From Silvania hatchlandensis (GTDB lineage: Bacteria; Pseudomonadota; Gammaproteobacteria; Enterobacterales; Enterobacteriaceae), in contig NZ_JAMGZK010000053.1 in the NCBI RefSeq assembly GCF_025564065.1, positions 62,001-126,000 of the forward strand: a stretch of DNA of 64,000 nt. The letters run 5' to 3'. Below, in pieces: positions 7,797 through 16,815 of this stretch. Each line of letters opens with the position of its first letter. The stretch's first letter is position 1. The position numbers were made by a program, and so were the translations under genes. The notes under the pieces are model-generated. The model saw only the letters and a list, made by a program, of their open reading frames with translations. It searched no databases and was not told where the DNA came from.

Positions 7797-9080
7797 ATGA
7801 AATACCCAACAGGTGTAGAAAACCACGGCGGCACGCTGCGGCTATGGTTTATCTACAGAGGGGTCAGAGTGCGTGAAAGTCTGGGGGTGCCCGACACCCC
7901 CAAAAACAGAAAGGTAGCCGGCGAACTGAGGACATCGATCTGCTACGCAATCAAAACCGGTAATTTCAGCTATCCCGCGCAGTTCCCCGACTCCCCTAAC
8001 CTCGCCAAATTTGGTGAGGTTAGCCAGGAGATCACGATTGGCGGGCTGTGTGCGAAGTGGCTGGACCTGAAAGAAATGGAGGTAGCTGAATCTTCACTGA
8101 ACACCTACAGAAGGGTTACGTCGAATGTGATGGCAATTATCGGCGCGGGGGCGCTGCTGTCATCCATATCGAAAGAGAAAATTCTTGAGGTGCGCAAAGA
8201 ACTGCTGACCGGCTTTCACGTAATGAAGAAGGGGCACCGGAGCGTGAAGAGGGGCCGATCGGCAGTGACGGTCAACAACTATATGACCGTTATGTTCGGG
8301 CTGTTCCAGTTTGCCGTTGAAAATGGGTATTTAGCCCAGTCTCCTATGACGGGCGTATCGCCCCTGCGTGAATCGAGACCTGAACCTGATCCGATTACCA
8401 GAGACGAATTCCCGCGGCTTATTGACGCATGCCATCACCAGCAGAGTAAAAACCTGTGGGCCATCGCCGTATACACCGGCCTGCGCCCGGGAGAACTCTG
8501 CGGCCTGGCATGGGAAGATATTGACCTGAAGAAAGGCACGCTGACAGTGAGAAGAAGCCTTACGCAAAAAGGCAAATTCACGCTGCCAAAAACAAACGCC
8601 GGTACCAACCGGGTCGTGCATCTGATCAGCCCCGCACTGGACGCACTGAAAAGCCAGGCAGAGATGACCCGCCTCGCCCAGGAGAACAACGTGCCCGTTC
8701 AGCTCAGGGAATATGGAAAGAAAGAGCACCAGAAATGCACTTTCGTTTTTCTTCCTGCGCTGACGTCCAGAACCCGGGGGTTTGGAACGCACTATTCCAT
8801 TAACTCCATCGGTCAGACATGGGACGTGGCAATGAAGCGCGCGGGGTTGCGACACAGGAAGTCGTATCAGTCGAGACACACTTATGCATGCTGGTCACTC
8901 ACGGCCGGGGCCAATCCGAACTTCATTGCCAACCAGATGGGGCATGCCGATGCTCAGATGGTTTTTCAGGTTTACGGGAAGTGGATGGAGGAAAATAACG
9001 TCGAGCAGATAGCGATGCTGAGTTCAAAACTGAGTGAGTTTGCCCCATCCATGCCCCACGGCAATAAGGAAGTGGCTTAA
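7797..9080 (+). CDS. int: Prophage tyrosine recombinase (integrase)
   Basis: Catalyses site-specific integration and excision of the prophage. This 427-residue protein has an N-terminal arm-binding region, a SAM-like core-binding domain (about residues 80-180, NTYRRVTSNV) and a catalytic domain. Visible catalytic residues are the first Arg in TGLRPGEL, Arg-His in SRHTYACW, the later His in QMGHADAQM and the nucleophile Tyr in QVYGKW. Box II reads YQSRH where many relatives have HxLRH, so the first box-II His is replaced. It is the last prophage gene before rspB, so an attachment site should lie immediately downstream. Confidence 0.92.
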   Translation: MKYPTGVENHGGTLRLWFIYRGVRVRESLGVPDTPKNRKVAGELRTSICYAIKTGNFSYPAQFPDSPNLAKFGEVSQEITIGGLCAKWLDLKEMEVAESSLNTYRRVTSNVMAIIGAGALLSSISKEKILEVRKELLTGFHVMKKGHRSVKRGRSAVTVNNYMTVMFGLFQFAVENGYLAQSPMTGVSPLRESRPEPDPITRDEFPRLIDACHHQQSKNLWAIAVYTGLRPGELCGLAWEDIDLKKGTLTVRRSLTQKGKFTLPKTNAGTNRVVHLISPALDALKSQAEMTRLAQENNVPVQLREYGKKEHQKCTFVFLPALTSRTRGFGTHYSINSIGQTWDVAMKRAGLRHRKSYQSRHTYACWSLTAGANPNFIANQMGHADAQMVFQVYGKWMEENNVEQIAMLSSKLSEFAPSMPHGNKEVA

Positions 9081-9264
9081 ATTTCTTATGCATCAACCGC
9101 ATAAGACCTATAGCACTGAAAATCCATAAATTCTAACGCGGTGCCAAGCCACCCCGATACGGCGGCTTTGACCAGGTCAGATGTGCTTCTTTCATGTTGT
9201 ACTTGAGTCATATTGGCTATCTCAACAGGGTAAGATGCGTACCGCTAAACCGCATTCATTGTTA
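9081..9264. other. Integrase-rspB junction, presumed to hold one prophage attachment site
   Basis: No gene here. The 184 bases separate int from the convergent end of rspB. Lambdoid integrases sit next to their attachment site, so one att core should be in this stretch. It cannot be delimited because the partner site lies outside the window. No tRNA is present. Confidence 0.4.
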
Positions 9265-10281
9265 TTAAGAGAACGTCAGTAACACCTTGCAGCACTGCCG
9301 CTGGTCTTTTTCGAACAGTTCAATTGCGTCTTTAACATCTTTATAATCAAAGGTATGGGTAATGAGTTTGTCCGGGTCGATCAGCCCTTTCTCCAGCCAG
9401 TCGATAACCACCGGGAATTTATTGGCATTCAGTCGTGACGAGAAAATCGACAGCTCTTTGCCGGTGATGCCCTGCTGCACGATCTGGCTCGGTTCGCTGG
9501 AGAAGCCCATCAGCACGATGCGTGCGCCTGGGGACGCCAGGGTAATCGCCTCCTGCAGAATGGTTGGATGGCAGGCTGCATCGACAATCAGGGTCGGCTT
9601 AATGCCCTTCTCATCCAGCACCGCCTGCAGAGACTGGTTGCCATTGTTGATTACCCAGTCCGCGCCGCTGCGCTGGGCCATCGCCAGACGCTCTTCAATG
9701 CGGTCGACCACAATCACCTGCTTGACCTTATAAACACCTTTCAGCGCCTGCACCGTTACCAGCCCCATCGGGCCCGCACCGTAAACCAGGGCTACGTCCT
9801 GCTCGGTTGGGTTAACGTGTCCGGTGACGTTGGCGGCAATGGTGAAGGGCTCGACCATCACTGCGTGCTTGTCGCTGATGGCATCCGGAATGACCTTCGC
9901 ATTTTTAGCCGGTACCGCAGCGTATTCGCTGAAGCCGCCATCACGGTGCACGCCCAGCACCACCAGCGAGGCGCAGACGTTCGGTTTGCCCACCGAGCAC
10001 TGATAGCAATGGCCGCAGCTGATCACCGGATCCACCGAGACGCGCTGGCCCAGACGGACGCTATCCACGCCCTCGCCGACCGCATCGATCACGCCAAAGA
10101 ACTCATGGCCGATCACCCGTGGGTATTTGGCGAACGGGTTGTGCCCGCGATAAATGTGGCTGTCGGAGCCGCAAATCCCGGCCAGTTTGACTTTGACGCG
10201 CACCTCGCCCGCGGCGGGCACTGGCAGCGGGCGATCTTCGATCACCAGCGCATTCGGTTGTTGAACAACGATACTTTTCAT
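9265..10281 (-). CDS. rspB: RspB, zinc-type alcohol/sugar-acid dehydrogenase of the MDR family
   Basis: A cytoplasmic NAD-dependent medium-chain dehydrogenase thought to act with RspA in sugar-acid metabolism. In E. coli the pair was named for starvation sensing. The 338 residues contain the structural zinc cluster CGHCYQCSVGKPNVC, the catalytic-zinc Cys and adjacent GHE motif (ICGSDSH, VIGHEFFG), and the Rossmann motif YGAGPMGL. ATG 10281 is chosen over an upstream ATG because GGAG lies six bases before it and the E. coli protein begins MKSI. It lies 11 bases after rspA in the same operon. Confidence 0.93.
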   Translation of the reverse strand: MKSIVVQQPNALVIEDRPLPVPAAGEVRVKVKLAGICGSDSHIYRGHNPFAKYPRVIGHEFFGVIDAVGEGVDSVRLGQRVSVDPVISCGHCYQCSVGKPNVCASLVVLGVHRDGGFSEYAAVPAKNAKVIPDAISDKHAVMVEPFTIAANVTGHVNPTEQDVALVYGAGPMGLVTVQALKGVYKVKQVIVVDRIEERLAMAQRSGADWVINNGNQSLQAVLDEKGIKPTLIVDAACHPTILQEAITLASPGARIVLMGFSSEPSQIVQQGITGKELSIFSSRLNANKFPVVIDWLEKGLIDPDKLITHTFDYKDVKDAIELFEKDQRQCCKVLLTFS

Positions 10282-10292
10282 TTTCTGCTCCG

Positions 10293-11507
10293 TTACCAGT
10301 TCCACAGGGTGCCGTCTTCCAGACGGGCCACCGGCAGATACGCAGGGTCGTAGGGATATTTCGCAGCCAGTTTTTCATCAAATTCGATGCCCAGCCCTGG
10401 CTTCTCGCCCGGGTGCATGTAGCCGTCGTCAAAGGTCCAGTTGGTGTGGAAGACTTCCAGCATCTGCTCGGAATAGCCCATGTACTCCTGCACGCCAAAG
10501 TTCGGCACCCACAGGTCAAAGTGCAGCGCTGCCGCGTGGCAAATTGGGGAGAGATCCGACGGACCGTGAGAGCCGGTACGCACCTGATACAGCGAGGCGA
10601 AGTCAGCAATCCGACGCATCCCGGTGATCCCCCCCGCATGGGTAATGGTGGTGCGGATATAGTCGATCAGCTGCTCTTCAATCAGCTGTTTGCAATCCCA
10701 GATGCTATTGAACACTTCCCCTACCGCAATCGGCGTTACCGTGTGCTGACGGATCAGGCGGAAGCACTCCTGGTTTTCTGCCGGGGTGGGGTCTTCCATC
10801 CAGAACATGCGGTACTGCTCGATGCTTTTGCCGAAGCGCGCAGCTTCAATCGGCGTCAGGCGGTGGTGCATGTCATGCAGGAGATGTTCATTAAAGCCAT
10901 ACTTGTTACGCACGGCGTCAAACAATTTCGGGGTAAAATCGAGGTACTTTTCGGTTGACCACAGCTGTTCATCCGGCCAGTTGCCTTTGGTCGCGGGTTC
11001 GTACGCCAGCCCTTTTCCTTTAGACATGCCGTAGGTGGTTTTCATTCCCGGTACGCCGCACTGAACGCGGATCGCCTTGAATCCCATCTCTTTATGACGG
11101 GCGTAATCTTCCAGCACGTCGTCGATGGTGTGGCCGGTGGTGTGGCAATAAACCATCACCCCTTCACGGGATGCGCCCCCCAGCAGCTGATACAGCGGCA
11201 TATTCGCGGCTTTTGCTTTGATATCCCACAGTGCCATGTCGATGGCGGAGATCGCCGACATGGTGACCGGGCCACGACGCCAGTAGGCGCCTTTATAGAA
11301 AAACTGCCAAATATCTTCGATACGGTGGGCATCGCGGCCAATGAGCTGCGGGCAGAGATGATCTTTCAGATACGAGGCAACGGACAGTTCGCGACCGTTT
11401 AAGGTGGCATCCCCCAGGCCGACAATTCCCTCGTCGGTGGTGATTTTCAGTGTGACAAAGTTGCGCCCTGGACAGGTTACAAAAACTTCAGCCCCTACAA
11501 TTTTCAT
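10293..11507 (-). CDS. rspA: RspA, enolase-superfamily sugar-acid dehydratase
   Basis: A mannonate-dehydratase-type member of the enolase superfamily, 404 residues like E. coli RspA and nearly identical in sequence. Key segments are the N-terminal capping domain, the loop DMHHRLTP carrying metal-ligand acid residues, [11 protein letters not shown], and the GEVFNS and [10 protein letters not shown] barrel ends. RspA homologues have low activity on D-mannonate and the physiological substrate is uncertain. First gene of the rspAB operon. A palindrome that could be a GntR-family operator lies 60-71 bases upstream. Confidence 0.95.
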   Translation of the reverse strand: MKIVGAEVFVTCPGRNFVTLKITTDEGIVGLGDATLNGRELSVASYLKDHLCPQLIGRDAHRIEDIWQFFYKGAYWRRGPVTMSAISAIDMALWDIKAKAANMPLYQLLGGASREGVMVYCHTTGHTIDDVLEDYARHKEMGFKAIRVQCGVPGMKTTYGMSKGKGLAYEPATKGNWPDEQLWSTEKYLDFTPKLFDAVRNKYGFNEHLLHDMHHRLTPIEAARFGKSIEQYRMFWMEDPTPAENQECFRLIRQHTVTPIAVGEVFNSIWDCKQLIEEQLIDYIRTTITHAGGITGMRRIADFASLYQVRTGSHGPSDLSPICHAAALHFDLWVPNFGVQEYMGYSEQMLEVFHTNWTFDDGYMHPGEKPGLGIEFDEKLAAKYPYDPAYLPVARLEDGTLWNW

Positions 11508-11566
11508 TTTCCGGTTCCTTACATCTTTTGCTGTGATGCAGGAAACTTACGCAATTACCCTACTAC

Positions 11567-11578
11567 CATACAAGTATG
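11567..11578 (-). promoter_or_regulatory. Candidate GntR-family operator upstream of rspAB
   Basis: The inverted repeat CATAC-AA-GTATG lies in the rspA leader. It resembles UxuR/ExuR/RspR-type sites that control sugar-acid genes. The match is by eye and no regulator gene is in the window. Confidence 0.4.
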
Positions 11579-11617
11579 ATGATCAAAAAATATATACCGG
11601 ATCACAGAATGAGGCGC

Positions 11618-11944
11618 TCATGCGCGCCCCCAGCCTGCCACGATGATTAACATTCCGCACAACGCCACCGCAGCGCCCGCCCAGTCGTACAGGCTTAATT
11701 TGACGCCATCAACCACGCGCAACCACAGCAGCGCCGTGCAGACGTACACCCCGCCGTACGCGGCATAAACGCGGCCGCTCGCCGCCGGATGCAGGGTTAA
11801 CAGCCAGACAAACAGGGCCAGCGCCACCCCGGCGGGAACCAGCAGCAGAACGGATGCGCCCTTCTTGAGCCACAGCCACGGCAAAAAGCAACCGACGATT
11901 TCGCAAAGCGCGGTGGCAAAAAACAGCAGAGTTGTTTTAAGCAT
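11618..11944 (-). CDS. ynfA: YnfA, small multidrug-resistance-like inner membrane protein
   Basis: A 108-residue four-helix membrane protein of the UPF0060 family, related in fold to SMR transporters. Transport of toxic compounds has been reported for homologues. Conserved stretches include [17 protein letters not shown] and the C-terminal [15 protein letters not shown] 11944 gives the E. coli length; an ATG three codons upstream (11953) is also possible, and neither has a strong ribosome site. Divergent from ynfB. Confidence 0.93.
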   Translation of the reverse strand: MLKTTLLFFATALCEIVGCFLPWLWLKKGASVLLLVPAGVALALFVWLLTLHPAASGRVYAAYGGVYVCTALLWLRVVDGVKLSLYDWAGAAVALCGMLIIVAGWGRA

Positions 11945-12095
11945 ATTTAACATTGAGTGAGGACAGGTTCAGGTATGATACCCGAATCTGCCCGAAACAT
12001 TTCCCTGGCGCGTCTGCGGATATGCCTGACAAACGGAATGGCGTAGAATGGGCGACAGGTCATTTATTTGTCCTCCACTCAAAAAGGAGATTGTT

Positions 12096-12434
12096 ATGAG
12101 TACAGTGCGCACCCGCCTGTGCCTGGCGGCGATGCTGACGCTGGGAAGCATGGTCATTACCGCCCCGGTACTGGCGAATACCAGCAAACTGGTGATTGAG
12201 TCCGGCGACAGCGCCCAGAGCCGTCAGAACGCGGCCATGGAAAAAGAACAATGGAATGACACCCGCAGTCTGCGCAATAAGGTGAATACCCGCGTGGAGA
12301 AAGAGTGGGATAAAGACGATGTGGCTTTTGATGTCCGCGATAAGTGCCAGCAAAGCGCCAACGTGAATGCCTACTGGGAACCTAACACCCTGCGCTGTCT
12401 CGATCGCCGCACGGGCCGCACGGTTGCTCCCTGA
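12096..12434 (+). CDS. ynfB: YnfB, periplasmic UPF0482 protein
   Basis: A 112-residue exported protein of unknown function. It has a signal peptide with a hydrophobic core ([14 protein letters not shown]) ending APVLAN. The mature part is charged with two cysteines (DKCQQ and LRCLD) that could pair in the periplasm. ATG 12096 follows AAGGAGA, which fixes the start. In E. coli the next gene is speG; here ynfC follows after only 39 bases, so speG is missing. Confidence 0.92.
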   Translation: MSTVRTRLCLAAMLTLGSMVITAPVLANTSKLVIESGDSAQSRQNAAMEKEQWNDTRSLRNKVNTRVEKEWDKDDVAFDVRDKCQQSANVNAYWEPNTLRCLDRRTGRTVAP

Positions 12435-12473
12435 TCGCCTTGAACTCTGACCGCGCAGCCCGCTGCGCGGTTG

Positions 12474-13184
12474 TTAGTAGTATTCAATACTGTTTTCGAT
12501 GGTGTACTTCCGCTCCACCGCCGGCTTCACGCTCTCATCCACGATCAGCAGCTCGCACTTCACCGGGTTGTCATGACTGTCGTAATCACAGGTCTGTTTC
12601 ACACTGCCCAGTGGTTTTTCATTCAGCACACTGACGGCGGTGTAATCCATGCGTTTGCGCTTATCGACTGACGGCGTGGCTGCAATCGACAGATGCTGAT
12701 CGCCTAAAACGCTGGTTTTGCCCAGCGGGTAGCCGTCAGCATCGTAGCGGTAGCTCACCTGTATATTTTTTCCGTGCGCGCTGACGATAAAGCCGTTGTC
12801 ATCGGTATCCCACGACAGACCCGACGCGGCCATCTCCGCCAACTGGCATTTACCCTGCAGGCGCAGCTTTTTCTGCCGGGTTTCGGCATCCAGATAGTAG
12901 TTAGCGTCCAGCACCAGCGCGATACCCGAGTTCGACTCCAGGTCATGTAACTCAAGGCTATCGAAGCAGCCTTCGGTCGACAGACTTCCGCTGACGCGCT
13001 TCGCCACGTCCCCTTTCTCGTTAAACAGGGTCTGGCTAAAATCCTTCACCGGCCCGCGCAGGGGATCAAAATCGAACTCATTGGAAAAGCTCGCCATTTC
13101 TGGCGTAAACGACAGCGGCGCGGTGGTGTTGTCACACCCCGCCAGCAGACCTGCCAGCACAACAATGACGGCGTGTTTATTCAC
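12474..13184 (-). CDS. ynfC: YnfC, UPF0257 lipoprotein
   Basis: Lipoprotein of unknown function. The lipobox is LLAGC with Cys at residue 17, followed by Asp at +2, which predicts retention in the inner membrane. Sequence from FTPEMASFSNEFDFDPLRGP onward follows E. coli YnfC closely. I chose GTG 13184 because it gives 236 residues, the E. coli length, and a compact lipoprotein signal. An ATG at 13220 would add 12 residues but has no ribosome site. Convergent with ynfB, divergent from ynfD. Confidence 0.88.
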   Translation of the reverse strand: MNKHAVIVVLAGLLAGCDNTTAPLSFTPEMASFSNEFDFDPLRGPVKDFSQTLFNEKGDVAKRVSGSLSTEGCFDSLELHDLESNSGIALVLDANYYLDAETRQKKLRLQGKCQLAEMAASGLSWDTDDNGFIVSAHGKNIQVSYRYDADGYPLGKTSVLGDQHLSIAATPSVDKRKRMDYTAVSVLNEKPLGSVKQTCDYDSHDNPVKCELLIVDESVKPAVERKYTIENSIEYY

Positions 13185-13290
13185 ATGGCTTACCGAAAAA
13201 GGAAGATAATTCTCAATCATATTAGCAAATACAGTCCTTTATATTAACCCTGCTAAAATTATAGTCACACACAGTCGTAAGGAGGCAGAG

Positions 13291-13596
13291 ATGAAAAGGT
13301 TACCCTGGATTACTGCACTTTTGCTGGCGGTCATTGCCCCTGCCGCGCTGGCGGCACCGGATACTTGCGAGCGGATCAAGAGCGACATTCAGCAGCGGAT
13401 TATCAACAACGGCGTGCCGGAGTCCGGCTTTACGCTGAACATTGTACCGAACGATCAGGCCGATCAACCCGATGCTCAGGTGGTGGGCCACTGCGCCAAT
13501 GACACCTTTAAAATCCTCTATACCCGTACCAGCAGCGGCAACTATCCGGTCAGCGGCGCGGCCTCGCAGGGCAAGGCGCCAACTGAACCGCAGTGA
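13291..13596 (+). CDS. ynfD: YnfD, small exported DUF1161 protein
   Basis: A 101-residue periplasmic protein of unknown function. A signal peptide (WITALLLAVIAPAALA) is followed by the DUF1161 core, with CERIKSDIQQRIINNG, a beta-rich middle and GHCANDTFKILY. Two cysteines are suitably placed for a disulphide. Length equals E. coli YnfD. The start has AAGGAGG upstream. Monocistronic by position. Confidence 0.92.
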   Translation: MKRLPWITALLLAVIAPAALAAPDTCERIKSDIQQRIINNGVPESGFTLNIVPNDQADQPDAQVVGHCANDTFKILYTRTSSGNYPVSGAASQGKAPTEPQ

Positions 13597-13634
13597 ATTT
13601 TATCCCCCGTCATCGCGGGGGAATGCCCTTCGCC

Positions 13635-13648
13635 TTGATATAAATTAA
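13635..13648 (+). promoter_or_regulatory. FNR box of the ynfE operon
   Basis: TTGAT-ATAA-ATTAA matches the TTGAT-N4-ATCAA consensus at nine of ten positions. A possible -10 (TAAAAC, 13670-13675) puts the start near 13683, centring the box close to -41.5, as in class II FNR-activated promoters. This agrees with anaerobic induction of the homologous E. coli operon. Confidence 0.75.
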
Positions 13649-13747
13649 TATTATCTACCTCTTTCCAGGTAAAACTCACTCTCCATTAGCCTGCTTCTAA
13701 TCACGGCTAAAACGTGTTCACCAACGATGAACGTAATGGAGTGAGTC

Positions 13748-16186
13748 ATGTCAGAAAATGAACATAGCGGCGGGATCAGCCGCCGTACCCTCGTCAAATC
13801 TACCGCCATTGGATCCCTTGCGCTGGCTGCAGGCGGTCTGTCACTGCCCTTTGGATTACGTCCTGCCGCCGCTGTAGTGCAAAAAAACCTGCAACCCGCC
13901 GCCGATAAAGTGGTCTGGGGAGCCTGCTCGGTCAACTGCGGCAGCCGCTGCGCCCTGCGTCTGCACGTGCGCGACGATGAAGTGTACTGGGTCGAGACGG
14001 ACAATACCGGGGACGATATCTACGGCAATCATCAGGTGCGCGCCTGCCTGCGCGGGCGTTCCATTCGCCGGCGCATCAACCATCCCGACCGGCTGAACTA
14101 CCCGATGAAACGGGTGGGCAAACGCGGTGAAGGCAAATTTGCCCGCATCAGCTGGGATGAAGCCTTAGACACCCTGGCCACCAGCCTTAAAGGCGTGGTG
14201 GAGAAATACGGTAACGAAGCGGTCTACATTAACTACTCCTCCGGCATCGTCGGTGGCAATATAACCCGCTCCTCGCCATATGCCTCGCTGGTGGCGCGGC
14301 TGATGAACTGCTACGGCGGCTTCCTTAGCCATTACGGCACCTACAGCACCGCCCAAATCGCCTGCGCCATGCCCTACACCTACGGCAGCAACGACGGTAA
14401 CAGCACTTCCGACATTGAAAACAGTAAGCTGGTGGTGATGTTCGGCAATAACCCGGCGGAAACACGCATGAGCGGCGGGGGGATAACCTACTATCTGGAA
14501 CAGGCGCGGGAACGCTCGAACGCGCGGATGATCGTTATCGATCCGCGTTATACCGATACCGCCGCCGGACGGGAGGATGAGTGGATCCCCATCCGTCCCG
14601 GCACCGACGCCGCGCTGGTGGCGGGCATCGCGTGGGTGTTGATCGCGGAGAATCTGGTCGATCAACCGTTCCTCGATAAATACTGCGTCGGCTATGACGA
14701 AACCACCCTGCCGGAAGGCGCTCCGGCTAACGGCCATTACAAAGCCTACATTCTGGGTCTCGGCGACGATGCCACGGCCAAAACGCCGGAGTGGGCATCC
14801 CGCGTGACCGGCATCCCGGCCGATCGCATCATCAAGCTGGCGCGGGAAATCGGCACAGCCAAACCGGCCTATATCTGCCAGGGCTGGGGTCCGCAGCGTC
14901 AGGCCAACGGCGAGCTGACCTCGCGTGCCATCGCGATGCTGCCAATCCTTACCGGCAACGTCGGGATTAACGGCGGCAACAGCGGCGCGCGCGAATCAAC
15001 ATATACCATCACCATCGAACGCATGCCCCTGCCGGACAACCCGGTCAAAACGCAGATCTCCTGCTTTAGCTGGACCGACGCTATCGCCCGCGGCCCTGAA
15101 ATGACCGCCACCCGCGACGGCGTGCGCGGCAAAGAGAAGCTTGACGTGCCGATCAAGTTCATCTGGAACTATGCGGGCAACACCATCATTAACCAGCACT
15201 CGGACATCAACAAAACCCACGACATTCTGCAGGACGAGAGTCAGTGCGAAACGATCGTGGTGATCGACAACTTCATGACCTCGTCAGCGAAGTATGCCGA
15301 TCTGCTGCTGCCCGATTTAATGACCGTCGAACAGGAAGACATCATTCCTAACGATTACGCGGGCAACATGGGTTACCTGATCTTCCTCCAGCCGGTGACC
15401 GCGCCTAAATTTGAACGCAAACCTATCTACTGGATCATGAGCGAGCTGGCAAAACGCCTTGGGCCGGACATCCATCAGCAGTTCACCGAAGGCCGCACTC
15501 AGGAACAGTGGCTGCAGTATCTGTACGCCAAAATGGTGGCCAAAGATCCGCAGCTTCCCTCTTACGAGGCGCTCAAAGAGATGGGCATTTACAAGCGCAA
15601 AGATCCGAACGGGCATTTTGTCGCCTATAAGAAATTCCGCGATGACCCACAGGCCCATCCGCTGAAAACCCCGTCCGGCAAAATCGAAATTTATTCGAGT
15701 CGCCTCGCAGATATTGCGGATAAGTGGGAGCTGGAGAAGGACGAAACCATCAGCCCGCTGCCGGTGTATGCCTCTACTTTTGAAGGCTGGGATGCGCCTG
15801 ACCGCAGCCAGTTCCCGCTGCAGCTGTTCGGTTTTCACTACAAGGCCCGCACCCACTCCAGCTACGGCAACGTGGATGTGCTGCAGGCCGCCTGCCGTCA
15901 GGAAGTGTGGCTCAACCCGGTGGATGCCGCCTCGCGCGGAATTAAACATGGCGACATGGTGCGAGTGTTCAACGCCCGCGGCGAGCTGCGTATTCCGGCG
16001 AAAGTGACTCCGCGCATCATGCCGGGCGTCAGCGCCATGGGCCAGGGGGCGTGGCACACGGCGGACATGACCGGCGACCGCGTCGATCATGGTTCCTGCA
16101 TCAATACCCTGACCACCCACCGACCTTCCCCGCTGGCGAAGGGCAACCCACAGCACACCAATCTGGTGCAAATCGAGAAGGCATAA
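13748..16186 (+). CDS. ynfE: YnfE, DMSO-reductase-family molybdoenzyme catalytic subunit
   Basis: Periplasmic bis-MGD oxidoreductase, paralogue of DmsA. Selenate or S/N-oxide reduction has been linked to E. coli YnfE. The twin-arginine signal SRRTLVK (Arg12-Arg13) directs Tat export with DmsD as chaperone. The [4Fe-4S] ligands sit in CSVNCGSRC and a fourth Cys in RACLRGRS, and YGTYSTAQI is the expected molybdenum-serine region. It has 812 residues and is nearer E. coli YnfE than YnfF. E. coli has both; only one catalytic subunit gene is present here. First gene of ynfEGH-dmsD. Confidence 0.94.
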   Translation: MSENEHSGGISRRTLVKSTAIGSLALAAGGLSLPFGLRPAAAVVQKNLQPAADKVVWGACSVNCGSRCALRLHVRDDEVYWVETDNTGDDIYGNHQVRACLRGRSIRRRINHPDRLNYPMKRVGKRGEGKFARISWDEALDTLATSLKGVVEKYGNEAVYINYSSGIVGGNITRSSPYASLVARLMNCYGGFLSHYGTYSTAQIACAMPYTYGSNDGNSTSDIENSKLVVMFGNNPAETRMSGGGITYYLEQARERSNARMIVIDPRYTDTAAGREDEWIPIRPGTDAALVAGIAWVLIAENLVDQPFLDKYCVGYDETTLPEGAPANGHYKAYILGLGDDATAKTPEWASRVTGIPADRIIKLAREIGTAKPAYICQGWGPQRQANGELTSRAIAMLPILTGNVGINGGNSGARESTYTITIERMPLPDNPVKTQISCFSWTDAIARGPEMTATRDGVRGKEKLDVPIKFIWNYAGNTIINQHSDINKTHDILQDESQCETIVVIDNFMTSSAKYADLLLPDLMTVEQEDIIPNDYAGNMGYLIFLQPVTAPKFERKPIYWIMSELAKRLGPDIHQQFTEGRTQEQWLQYLYAKMVAKDPQLPSYEALKEMGIYKRKDPNGHFVAYKKFRDDPQAHPLKTPSGKIEIYSSRLADIADKWELEKDETISPLPVYASTFEGWDAPDRSQFPLQLFGFHYKARTHSSYGNVDVLQAACRQEVWLNPVDAASRGIKHGDMVRVFNARGELRIPAKVTPRIMPGVSAMGQGAWHTADMTGDRVDHGSCINTLTTHRPSPLAKGNPQHTNLVQIEKA

Positions 16187-16196
16187 GGAGTAGCCG

Positions 16197-16814
16197 ATGA
16201 CCACTCAGTATGGATTTTTTATTGATTCCAGCCGCTGCACCGGGTGTAAAACCTGCGAGCTGGCGTGCAAGGATTACAAGGACCTGACTCCGGACGTCAG
16301 CTTCCGCCGCATCTACGAGTACGCGGGCGGCGACTGGCAGGAGGATAACGGCGTCTGGCACCAGAACGTCTTTGCCTATTACCTGTCGATTGCCTGCAAC
16401 CACTGCGAAGATCCGGCCTGCACCAAAGTCTGCCCCAGCGGGGCGATGCACAAACGTGACGACGGTTTTGTGGTGGTAAACGAAGAGGTCTGTATTGGCT
16501 GTCGTTACTGCCACATGGCCTGCCCGTACGGCGCGCCGCAGTACAACTCTGCCAAAGGCCATATGACCAAGTGCGATGGCTGCCATGATCGCGTGGCAGA
16601 GGGCAACAAACCGATTTGCGTCGAGTCCTGCCCGCTGCGAGCGCTGGACTTCGGCCCGATTGACGCGCTGCGCAAGAAGCACGGTCAGCTCGCCGCCGTG
16701 GCCCCGCTGCCGTCGGCGCACTTCACCAAGCCGAGTATCGTGATTAAACCCAATGCCAACAGCCGACCGACGGGTGACACCACCGGCTATCTGGCCAATC
16801 CAAAGGAGGTGTGA
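16197..16814 (+). CDS. ynfG: YnfG, four-cluster ferredoxin subunit of the oxidoreductase
   Basis: Electron-transfer subunit that passes electrons from the membrane anchor to YnfE. Four cysteine clusters are visible in order: CTGCKTCELACK, CNHCEDPACTKVCP, CIGCRYCHMACP and CDGC...CVESCP. All ligands appear intact. The 205 residues match DmsB/YnfG. It begins 10 bases after ynfE with GGAG upstream and ends one base before the ynfH start, so it is cotranscribed. Confidence 0.95.
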   Translation: MTTQYGFFIDSSRCTGCKTCELACKDYKDLTPDVSFRRIYEYAGGDWQEDNGVWHQNVFAYYLSIACNHCEDPACTKVCPSGAMHKRDDGFVVVNEEVCIGCRYCHMACPYGAPQYNSAKGHMTKCDGCHDRVAEGNKPICVESCPLRALDFGPIDALRKKHGQLAAVAPLPSAHFTKPSIVIKPNANSRPTGDTTGYLANPKEV

Positions 16815-16815
16815 G

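Noticed and set aside
9081..9264. tRNA gene as integration target
   Set aside because: No cloverleaf or CCA-ending acceptor stem can be drawn; the stretch is plain intergenic sequence.
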